Shown in pieces: positions 1-5,373 of a stretch of DNA of 9,449 bases (positions are counted from its first letter, which is position 1; every line of letters starts with the position of its first letter). The DNA lies in assembly GCA_003449195.1 (NCBI GenBank), contig DMID01000027.1:235-9683 (forward strand), given 5' to 3'. The stretch comes from Lysobacteraceae bacterium. Lineage in GTDB: Bacteria > Pseudomonadota > Gammaproteobacteria > Xanthomonadales > Xanthomonadaceae. A program made the translations under genes and the position numbers. Below the pieces are notes generated by a model. It had not been told where the DNA came from and made no database searches. It saw only the letters and a program-made list of their open reading frames with translations.

Positions 1-729
1 GTGGTCAAGGGCGTCAAGTTCCGCGACCACGTGGACATGGGCGACATCGTCGAGCTGGCGCTGCGCTACCGCGACGAGGGCGCCGACGAGCTGGTGTTCT
101 ACGACATCGGCGCCAGCCCGGAAGACCGCGCGGTGGACGTGGCCTGGGTGGAACGGGTGGCGCGCCTGATCGACATCCCGTTCTGCGTGGCCGGCGGCAT
201 CCGCAGCGTGGACACCGCGCGCCGCGTGCTGCATGCCGGCGCCGACAAGATTTCGATCAATACCCCGGCGCTGGAACGGCCGGCGCTGATTTCAGAACTG
301 GCCGAAGCCTTCGGCGTGCAGTGCGTGGTGGTGGGCGTGGATTCGGTGCGCGAGGCCGATGGCCAGTGGCGCCTGCGCACGCACACCGGCGACCCGAGCA
401 AGACCCGCGCGCTGGGCATGCGCACGCTGGACTGGCTGGCCGAAGCGCAGCGCCTCGGTGCCGGCGAGATCGTGCTCAACTGCATGGACAACGACGGCGT
501 GCGCCGCGGTTACGACATCGCCCAGCTGCGCGAAGCGCGCGAAGTGTGCAAGGTGCCGTTGGTGGCCTCCGGCGGTGCCGGCGAGATGCAGCACTTTGCC
601 GACGTGTTCGATCAGGCCGACGTGGACGGCGCATTGGCCGCCAGCGTGTTCCACGGTGGCAAGATCGCGATTCCCGAATTGAAGAGTTTCCTGCGCGAAC
701 GCGGGATCGAGGTGCGAGATGTCCGATGA
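1..729 (+). CDS. hisF: HisF, imidazole glycerol phosphate synthase cyclase subunit (5' end outside window)
   Basis: HisF is the (beta/alpha)8-barrel cyclase that works with the glutaminase HisH. It uses ammonia and PRFAR to make imidazole glycerol phosphate and AICAR in cytoplasmic histidine synthesis. The 242 visible residues begin VVKGVKF, which in the family lies just after the LDVxDGR segment. About 16 residues, including the first catalytic Asp (Asp11 in Thermotoga numbering), are therefore off the left edge, and the GTG at position 1 is an internal Val codon rather than a start. The second catalytic Asp is visible in VVVGVDS (visible residue 114, equal to 130 with the 16-residue offset). 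The phosphate-site segments VAGGI (63-67), NDG near 164 and ASGGAGEM (about 192-199) are intact. The implied full length of 258 matches the family. The 3' end overlaps hisIE by 11 bp, so the two are co-transcribed and probably translationally coupled. Confidence 0.97.
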   Translation: MVKGVKFRDHVDMGDIVELALRYRDEGADELVFYDIGASPEDRAVDVAWVERVARLIDIPFCVAGGIRSVDTARRVLHAGADKISINTPALERPALISELAEAFGVQCVVVGVDSVREADGQWRLRTHTGDPSKTRALGMRTLDWLAEAQRLGAGEIVLNCMDNDGVRRGYDIAQLREAREVCKVPLVASGGAGEMQHFADVFDQADVDGALAASVFHGGKIAIPELKSFLRERGIEVRDVR

Positions 730-1372
730 CGTGAATTCCCCGGCCGTGGCCGTGCAGGCGGACAGCCGCGTGCAGGCCGGCGAGCTGGATTGGGGCAAGG
801 GCGACGGCCTGCTGCCGGCGGTGGTGCAGGATGCCGACACCTTGCGCGTGCTGATGCTCGGCTACATGAATGCCGAGTCCCTGGCGCGGACGCTGGCCAG
901 CGGCAAGGTCACCTTCTACAGCCGCAGCAAGCAGCGCCTGTGGACGAAGGGCGAGACCTCCGGCCACGTGCTGGAGCTGGTGGGCATCGAAACCGATTGC
1001 GACAACGACACCTTGCTGGTGCTGGCCCGCCCGCACGGCAATACCTGCCATCTCGACCGCCCCAGCTGCTTCCCGACCGCGCCGGGCGATTTCCTCGCCG
1101 AGTTGTCGGCCTTGGTGGCGCAGCGCGAGCGCGAGCGTCCGTTCGGCAGCTACACGACCAAGCTGTTCGAGCAGGGCATCCGCCGCATCGCGCAGAAGGT
1201 GGGTGAGGAAGGCGTGGAAACCGCGCTGGCCGGCGTGGCCCAGGACGACCCGGAGCTGCTCGGCGAGGCTGCCGACCTGATCTACCACTTGATCGTGCTG
1301 CTGCGCTCGCGTGGCTTGTCGCTGGCACAGGTGGTGGATGTGCTGGTGCAGCGTCACGCCACGGCGGGCTGA
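719..1372 (+). CDS. hisIE: HisIE, bifunctional phosphoribosyl-AMP cyclohydrolase / phosphoribosyl-ATP pyrophosphatase
   Basis: This fused enzyme performs steps two and three of histidine synthesis: it hydrolyses PR-ATP to PR-AMP (HisE part) and opens the adenine ring of PR-AMP (HisI part). In the 217-residue protein the cyclohydrolase domain spans about residues 22-120. It carries WTKGETSGH (75-83), the DCDND metal site (93-97, with Cys94), and Cys110 and Cys117 in GNTCH and SCF, the expected Zn/Mg ligands. The pyrophosphohydrolase domain spans about 126-215, with KVGEEGVE (160-167) and EAADLIYH (183-190), the acidic Mg-binding motifs of the MazG-like fold. The ATG at 719 lies inside the end of hisF and has a GAGG ribosome-binding sequence at 709-712, six bases upstream. 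The N-terminus is roughly 13 residues longer than the E. coli protein as I remember it. It appears to be the last gene of the his operon: the next gene is convergent and hairpins follow. Confidence 0.96.
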   Translation: MSDDVNSPAVAVQADSRVQAGELDWGKGDGLLPAVVQDADTLRVLMLGYMNAESLARTLASGKVTFYSRSKQRLWTKGETSGHVLELVGIETDCDNDTLLVLARPHGNTCHLDRPSCFPTAPGDFLAELSALVAQRERERPFGSYTTKLFEQGIRRIAQKVGEEGVETALAGVAQDDPELLGEAADLIYHLIVLLRSRGLSLAQVVDVLVQRHATAG

Positions 1373-1376
1373 ATTG

Positions 1377-1399
1377 CCAGGGCGCCGTCACGGCCCTGG
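1377..1399 (+). terminator. Hairpin just after hisIE, possible terminator
   Basis: CCAGGGC (1377-1383) pairs perfectly with GCCCTGG (1393-1399) around a nine-base loop, starting five bases after the hisIE stop codon. No T-run follows, so it could be a weak or Rho-assisted terminator or a 3'-end protecting stem. The placement at the end of the histidine operon is the main argument. Confidence 0.35.
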
Positions 1400-1543
1400 T
1401 CGATGGCCGGGCAACAGGGGCACGGCAGCGCCTGCCGCATGCCCATAGTGGCCGGAGCGCACGGCCCCATGCAGCCCCGTGCCACGCGCATCCATCGGGC
1501 GAGGCGAGTGGTCAAGCCGCGGATTCTCGATGCCGGATGCGCA

Positions 1544-1567
1544 AACGCCTCCCGGAGGGGAGGCGTT
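1544..1567. terminator. Perfect 10-bp stem-loop, probable transcription terminator
   Basis: AACGCCTCCC (1544-1553) pairs perfectly with GGGAGGCGTT (1558-1567) around a GGAG tetraloop. The stem is strong and ends in A/T pairs. Read on the minus strand it ends GCGTTTGC, and on the plus strand GCGTTCTGCGTT, so both tails are modestly T-rich. It sits about 170 bp past hisIE and about 200 bp past mtnC, and could end transcription from either side. This stem shape is usual for intrinsic terminators of GC-rich proteobacteria. Confidence 0.6.
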
Positions 1568-1764
1568 CTGCGTTGGTGCTGGGCATCGGGCTGGCAGGCT
1601 GCGGCTGACGGATTCCCTGTGCTGGCGTGCGCGAGGCTGGCTGGCGGGTCGCAGTCTAGTCCGCACGCAGCGGCAATGCCGAAACGGGACGCTTTGTCAT
1701 CGTCATCCGTGACGGCATGGTGCCCGCAAGCATGCGCATGGCAGCGTCGGTGGACATCGGTGGA

Positions 1765-2454
1765 TCAGAGGGTGATGTACGAGAAAGTCTCGACCCGCCG
1801 GTGCCCGTTGGCCGCTTCGCCGGTACGTGGTTGCGGATAGTCCTCGCGCCGGTCCAGCAGCACGGTGCCGAGGCCGGCATCCCGGGCGGCGTCCAGTTCG
1901 GCCACCACGTCGGACAGGAACAGCACCTCGGAGGCCGGCACGCCGAGCTGGCCGACGATGCGCGTGTAGCTGGCCGTTTCGCGCTTGCCGCCGACTTCGG
2001 TATCGAACCAGCCGGAGAACAGCCTGGTCAGGTCGCCGGCATCGCTGTGGCCGAAGAACAGCTTCTGCGCCGGGACCGAGCCGGAGGAATACACCGCGAG
2101 CCGGTGCCCGGCCGCATGCCAGCGCTGCAGCACGGCCGGCACGTCCGGATAGATGTGGGTGGTGAATTCCGCCTTGCGATAGCCATCGGCCCAGATCATG
2201 CCCTGCAGGGCCTTGAGCGCGGTGTGCTTGCGGTCTTCGTCGATCCAGCCCTGCAGGGCGGCGACGACGGCAGCGTCGCCTTCCGCCCCGGTTTCATCCG
2301 CCACGGCGTCCAGCCACTGGCGCACCTCGGGCCGTTGGCCGTGTTCGGCGACGAAGCCGGGCAAAGCACGGCGAGCGTACGGGAACAGCACGTCCTTGAC
2401 GAAGGAGATGCTGCTGGTGGTGCCTTCGATGTCGGTGAGGATGACCTGGGGCAT
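1765..2454 (-). CDS. mtnC: MtnC, enolase-phosphatase E1 (acireductone synthase)
   Basis: MtnC converts 2,3-diketo-5-methylthiopentyl-1-phosphate to acireductone by enolisation followed by dephosphorylation, in the cytoplasmic methionine salvage pathway. The 229-residue protein is of normal length for the bacterial single-chain enzyme. HAD-superfamily motifs are all present: motif I DIEGTTSS with nucleophile Asp8 and Glu10, motif II VYSSGS (121-126), the Lys of GGKRETASY (Lys157), and motif III LFLSDVVAELDAA (178-190, with Asp182). Asp-Ile-Glu replaces the Asp-x-Asp of most HAD phosphatases, which is characteristic of this family. The ATG at 2454 lies three bases beyond the mtnD stop. No strong ribosome-binding sequence is visible, so coupling to mtnD translation is likely. 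It is the last confident gene of the mtnBDC unit. Confidence 0.96.
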   Translation of the reverse strand: MPQVILTDIEGTTSSISFVKDVLFPYARRALPGFVAEHGQRPEVRQWLDAVADETGAEGDAAVVAALQGWIDEDRKHTALKALQGMIWADGYRKAEFTTHIYPDVPAVLQRWHAAGHRLAVYSSGSVPAQKLFFGHSDAGDLTRLFSGWFDTEVGGKRETASYTRIVGQLGVPASEVLFLSDVVAELDAARDAGLGTVLLDRREDYPQPRTGEAANGHRRVETFSYITL

Positions 2455-2457
2455 CGG

Positions 2458-3024
2458 TCAGGCTGCCTGGCCGGCGGCGGCCGGTTCGTAGCGCGGGAAC
2501 TGCTTTGCGATGTCGCTGCCGGTGAAGTGGCCGACCCAGCCGGCCGGATCGGTGAAGAAGCGGATCGCGACGAAATGCGGCTCGGCGCCCATGTCGAACC
2601 AGTGCAGGGCGCGGTCGGGCACGGCGATCAGGTCGTTCTTCACGCATTCGATTTCGTAGACCTTGCCGTCCACGTGCAGGGTGAACTGGCCCGAGCCGGC
2701 GACGAAGAAGCGCACCTCGTCCTCGATGTGGAAGTGCTCGTCGAGGAACTTGGCGCGCATCTCCTCGCGCTTGGGGTTGTCCGGGGCGATGCTGACCACG
2801 TCGACGTTGCTGAAACCGCGCGCGGTCACCAGCCGGTCGATGTCGTGCTTGTAGGCGGCGATCACGGTTTCCTGCGGCGCGCCCGGCTCGATCGGCTGGT
2901 TGGCCTGCCAGCGCTCGAAGGTGACGCCGATTTTGGCCAGCTCGGCGGAAATCACCGCGCCGTCGCGGCTGTCCAGCAGCGTCGTTTCGGGGGCGGTATC
3001 GGTGTAGATGCGCAGGCGGCTCAT
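2458..3024 (-). CDS. mtnD: MtnD, acireductone dioxygenase (cupin)
   Basis: Acireductone dioxygenase oxidises acireductone with O2. With Fe(II) it yields 2-keto-4-methylthiobutyrate plus formate (the on-pathway reaction to methionine). With Ni(II) it yields methylthiopropionate, formate and CO. The 188-residue protein shows the cupin metal ligands His97, His99 and Glu103 in DEHFHIEDEVRFF and His141 in RALHWFDMG, one position offset from the Klebsiella enzyme as I remember it. The metal-dependent branch cannot be read from the sequence. The start at 3024 has GAGG eight bases upstream on the minus strand. It lies 84 bp after mtnB, a gap containing a strong palindrome, and three bases before mtnC. 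Confidence 0.96.
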   Translation of the reverse strand: MSRLRIYTDTAPETTLLDSRDGAVISAELAKIGVTFERWQANQPIEPGAPQETVIAAYKHDIDRLVTARGFSNVDVVSIAPDNPKREEMRAKFLDEHFHIEDEVRFFVAGSGQFTLHVDGKVYEIECVKNDLIAVPDRALHWFDMGAEPHFVAIRFFTDPAGWVGHFTGSDIAKQFPRYEPAAAGQAA

Positions 3025-3070
3025 GGTGCGTGCCTCGTGGAATCGGGATGCGGAAAGGGTCAGGGTAGCG

Positions 3071-3097
3071 CCATGGCGCCGGCCCGGGCCGGCATGG
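3071..3097. repeat. 16-bp perfect palindrome and hairpin between mtnB and mtnD
   Basis: Positions 3078-3093 read GCCGGCCCGGGCCGGC, a perfect palindrome that as RNA folds into a six-pair stem with a CCGG loop. Flanking CCAT (3071-3074) and ATGG (3094-3097) can extend it across a three-base bulge. It sits in the 84-bp gap between mtnB and mtnD, where the other mtn junction has only three bases. It has no T-run. Possible roles are transcript processing, mRNA protection or partial termination, but none is shown. Confidence 0.5.
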
Positions 3098-3108
3098 TTG
3101 CCATCAGC

Positions 3109-3774
3109 TCATGCCGTGGCGGCATCAGCGGCGGGGCCGCGCAGCTTGCGCAGCTCCAGCTCGCAGTGCAGCAGGAACTCGAAGGCTTCCAGATGGCGGC
3201 GCGCTTCGGCCATGTCGCGGCCCCAGGCATACAGGCCGTGGCCATCGATCAGGTAGCCCCACATCGGCTGCTTGTCCAGCAATGCGTCGACCTGCGCGGC
3301 CAGCACCGTCATGTCCTGGGTGTTGGGGAACACCGGCAGGTCGATGGCGGTTTCGTGGGTGGTGTTGCCGTGCAGCGCCTTGAGCAGTTCGTAGCCTTGC
3401 AGGTGCACCCGGCCTTGCGCGGCATACAGGCGCGAGGCGATCGTCTGCACCGGCGAGTGCGTGTGCAGCACGCAGCCGACCTCCGGAAAACGCCGGTACA
3501 GCCGGGTGTGCAGCAGGGTTTCGGCCGAGGGCCGCAAGTCGGTGGCGACGGGCCGGCCGTCGAAATCCACCACCATGATGTCCTCGGGCGTCAGCCGGCC
3601 CTTGTCGCGGCCGGACACGGTGATGGCCGCGTGGCGCTCGTCCAGCCGCTCGGAAAAGTTGCTGCTGGTGGCCGGGGTCCAGCCGGCGCGGGCCAGCTCG
3701 GCGATGTTGACGATCAGCTCGTCGGCCAGCACGCGCAGGCGACCGGCATCGTAGGGCAGGGAAGCGGTGTTCAT
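3109..3774 (-). CDS. mtnB: MtnB, methylthioribulose-1-phosphate dehydratase
   Basis: MtnB is a zinc-dependent class II aldolase-fold enzyme that dehydrates 5-methylthioribulose-1-phosphate to the 2,3-diketo compound used by MtnC. From the ATG at 3774 the protein is 221 residues, normal for bacterial MtnB. Visible family features are ATSSNFSER (36-44), VSGRDKG (53-59), and the zinc pair His104 and His106 in VLHTHSP. The likely catalytic Glu129 lies in QGYELLKAL, and a third zinc His179 in DGHGLYAWG. The reading frame reaches a GTG at 3780, but ATG-AAC at 3774 gives the usual MNTA-type start. Neither start has a recognisable Shine-Dalgarno sequence; a TAGAAT lies six bases upstream of the ATG (see the promoter entry). 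It is the first mtn gene, 28 bp after the upstream permease on the same strand. Confidence 0.95.
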   Translation of the reverse strand: MNTASLPYDAGRLRVLADELIVNIAELARAGWTPATSSNFSERLDERHAAITVSGRDKGRLTPEDIMVVDFDGRPVATDLRPSAETLLHTRLYRRFPEVGCVLHTHSPVQTIASRLYAAQGRVHLQGYELLKALHGNTTHETAIDLPVFPNTQDMTVLAAQVDALLDKQPMWGYLIDGHGLYAWGRDMAEARRHLEAFEFLLHCELELRKLRGPAADAATA

Positions 3775-3780
3775 GACCAC

Positions 3781-3786
3781 ATTCTA
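3781..3786 (-). promoter_or_regulatory. Possible -10 box TAGAAT directly before mtnB
   Basis: On the minus strand TAGAAT (3786 to 3781) differs from the TATAAT consensus at one position. It lies six bases before the mtnB ATG, so initiation at the usual distance would fall on or beside the start codon and give a leaderless mRNA. The expected -35 position, about 17 bases upstream, has no good TTGACA match and falls in the end of the permease gene. It may instead be chance sequence in a read-through operon. Confidence 0.25.
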
Positions 3787-3802
3787 GGAGAATCGGCGGC
3801 GT

Positions 3803-5248
3803 TTACCGTGCCCGGGTGGGGCGTTCAGGGTTCAGGCGGCTGTGGCGGTAGCCGTAGCCGGCATAGATCAGCAGGCCGATCGCGGTCCAGCCCAGCATCA
3901 GCAGCCAGTTGTGCAGGGTCATGGCCGAGAGCAGCGCCACGCAGCTGGCCACGCCGGCTAGGCACACGAACCACACGCCGCGGATGCGGAACGGGCGCGG
4001 CAGTTCGGGCTGGGTATGGCGCAGCACCAGCACGCCGGCGCAGACGGTGGCAAAGGCGATCAGCGTGCCCATCGAGGTCAATTCGCCCAGCACGTCCAGC
4101 GGGAACACGGCAGCCAGCACGGCGATGCCGATGCCGGTGATCACCGTGTTCACGTGCGGCGTGCGGTGGACCGGGTGGATGCGGGTGAACACCGGCGGCA
4201 GCAGGCCGTCGTCGGCCATGATCATGAAGATGCGCGGCTGGCCGATGATCATCACCAGCACCACCGAGGCCAGCCCCACCAGCGCGCCGATTTCCACCAC
4301 GATGCGCAGCCAGCCCAACTGCGGATGCGCGGCCACGGCGGTGACCACCGGCTCGTCGGTGCCCAGCAACGGATAGGGCAGCAAACCGGTCAACACCAGC
4401 GCCATCGCCACGTACAGCACGGTGCAGATGGCCAGCGACAGCATCATGCCCAGCGGCAGGTCGCGCTGCGGGTTGCGCGATTCCTGCGCGGCCACCGATA
4501 CCGCCTCGAAGCCGATGTAGGCGAAGAACACCATCGCCGCGCCGCGCAGCACGCCTTCCCAGCCGTACTTGCCCGGGCCTTCGTTGGCGGGGATGAACGG
4601 GTGCCAGTTGGCCGGGTCCACGTACTTCCAGCCGGCCACGATGACCAGCACGATCAGCGCGGTCTTCAGCACCACCATGGCCAGGTTCATCGCCGAGGAC
4701 TTGCGGATACCCACGTAGCACAGCCAGGTCAGCAGCAGCACGATGGCCGCGGCCGGCAGGTTGGCGACGGCACCGGTCGGGTGCAGCTGGCCGTCGAGCG
4801 GTGCATTGACCAGTGCGGCCGGCAGGTGCAGGCCGAACTGGTCGAGCAGGCTGAGGAAGTAGCCGGTCCAGCTGACCGCTACCGCCGAGGCCGATACGCC
4901 GTATTCCAGCACCAGCATCCAGCCGATGAACCACGCCGCCAGCTCGCCGAAGGTGGCGTAGGCATAGGTGTAGGCACTGCCGGAGACCGGCACCAGCGAG
5001 GCGAATTCGGCATAGGCCAGCGCGCAGAAGGTGCAGCAGATGGCCGCCAGCACGAAGGACAGCACGATGGCCGGGCCGGCGTGTTCGGCTGCGGCCTGGC
5101 CGGTGATGACGAAGATGCCGCCGCCGATCACCGCGCCGATGCCCAGCCCCGTCAGCCCCCACGGGCCGAGGCTGCGCACGAGATCCAGGCGCCCTGCATC
5201 GTGATTGACCGTGAGCGGATGGCGGGTGGCGAGGAGTCTGCGGAGCAT
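3803..5248 (-). CDS. APC-superfamily amino acid permease, cationic amino acid transporter (CAT)-like
   Basis: This is a 481-residue inner-membrane protein with about 12 hydrophobic segments and a short hydrophilic N-terminus. The first segment carries the unwound substrate-site motif GIGAVIGGGIFVITG (36-50). The sixth carries FFAYIGFEAVS (241-251), followed by the loop AQESRNPQRDLP (254-265). All are hallmarks of the CAT-type branch of the APC superfamily (proton-coupled amino acid uptake). The substrate cannot be told from sequence. The ATG at 5248 has only an A/G-rich GAAAGA as a ribosome-binding sequence. It is a close paralogue of the next permease at 5374-6855. It ends 28 bp before the mtnB ATG on the same strand, which suggests co-transcription with methionine salvage. 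A methionine, ornithine or polyamine-precursor amino acid would fit that context, but this is inference. Confidence 0.9.
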   Translation of the reverse strand: MLRRLLATRHPLTVNHDAGRLDLVRSLGPWGLTGLGIGAVIGGGIFVITGQAAAEHAGPAIVLSFVLAAICCTFCALAYAEFASLVPVSGSAYTYAYATFGELAAWFIGWMLVLEYGVSASAVAVSWTGYFLSLLDQFGLHLPAALVNAPLDGQLHPTGAVANLPAAAIVLLLTWLCYVGIRKSSAMNLAMVVLKTALIVLVIVAGWKYVDPANWHPFIPANEGPGKYGWEGVLRGAAMVFFAYIGFEAVSVAAQESRNPQRDLPLGMMLSLAICTVLYVAMALVLTGLLPYPLLGTDEPVVTAVAAHPQLGWLRIVVEIGALVGLASVVLVMIIGQPRIFMIMADDGLLPPVFTRIHPVHRTPHVNTVITGIGIAVLAAVFPLDVLGELTSMGTLIAFATVCAGVLVLRHTQPELPRPFRIRGVWFVCLAGVASCVALLSAMTLHNWLLMLGWTAIGLLIYAGYGYRHSRLNPERPTRAR

Positions 5249-5274
5249 GTCGTGATTCTTTCAAGGCGGTGCGA

Positions 5275-5293
5275 TGCGGGCGGATCGCCCGCA
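5275..5293 (-). promoter_or_regulatory. Leader hairpin upstream of the first permease
   Basis: TGCGGGCG (5275-5282) and CGCCCGCA (5286-5293) pair perfectly around GAT. The stem lies 26 bp upstream of the permease ATG at 5248 and downstream of a CAGAAT (minus strand 5308-5303) that could act as a -10 box. If that box is used, the transcript would begin almost at the hairpin. It lacks a T-run on the minus strand, so a leader-stability or protein-binding role is as likely as attenuation. Confidence 0.35.
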
Positions 5294-5317
5294 GGGGTGC
5301 ACATTCTGCATCGGCGC

Positions 5318-5355
5318 AAACGAAGACGGGCGACACGCTTGCGCGTGCCGCCCGT
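5318..5355 (-). terminator. Probable intrinsic terminator of the second permease gene
   Basis: ACGGGCG (5326-5332) pairs with CGCCCGT (5349-5355). After one A/C mismatch, CACGC (5334-5338) pairs with GCGTG (5343-5347), giving twelve pairs around a TTGC loop. On the minus strand the stem is followed by CTTCGTTTG, a U-rich tail. It starts 19 bp after the stop codon of the permease at 5374, and so separates that gene from the downstream permease-mtnBDC unit. Directly at the stop codon, CCGGAAGC (5366-5373) and GCTTCCGG (5378-5385) form a second perfect stem. Confidence 0.65.
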
Positions 5356-5373
5356 GCGGGACCTGCCGGAAGC

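Larger units (their letters stand above)
1373..1764. other. 392-bp convergent gap between hisIE and mtnC, no convincing gene
   Basis: The gap lies between the ends of two convergent operons. I see the two hairpins listed separately and a ten-base palindrome, CATGCGCATG, at 1731-1740. CGTCA (1701-1705) and TGACG (1710-1714) form a small inverted repeat. The open frames through the gap (a plus-strand frame at 1403-1840 and a minus-strand frame at 1388-1666) have the Arg/Ala/Pro/Ser-rich make-up of chance frames in GC-rich DNA and resemble no family I know. A 33-codon minus-strand ORF at 1656-1757 starts seven bases after the mtnC stop and is rich in Met, but has no ribosome-binding sequence; see findings. 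I see no tRNA-like cloverleaf or riboswitch. Confidence 0.6.

Noticed and set aside
1..3. GTG at position 1 as the hisF start codon
   Set aside because: The preceding conserved LDVxDGR segment is missing and the residue alignment places this Val at about position 17, so the true start is outside the window.
1500..1545. tRNA-like fragment on the minus strand (sequence resembling a T-loop near ATCGAGAATCC)
   Set aside because: The GTTCRA core is not matched and no acceptor, D or anticodon arms can be folded around it.
1388..1666. 92-codon minus-strand open frame in the gap
   Set aside because: It has Arg/Pro/Gly/His-rich chance composition, contains the terminator stem within it, and has no ribosome-binding sequence or known family.
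1717..4140. 807-codon plus-strand open frame antisense to mtnC, mtnD and mtnB
   Set aside because: It crosses three well-identified genes and has low-complexity Gly/Val/Arg/Gln composition typical of shadows of GC-rich genes. It has no family resemblance.
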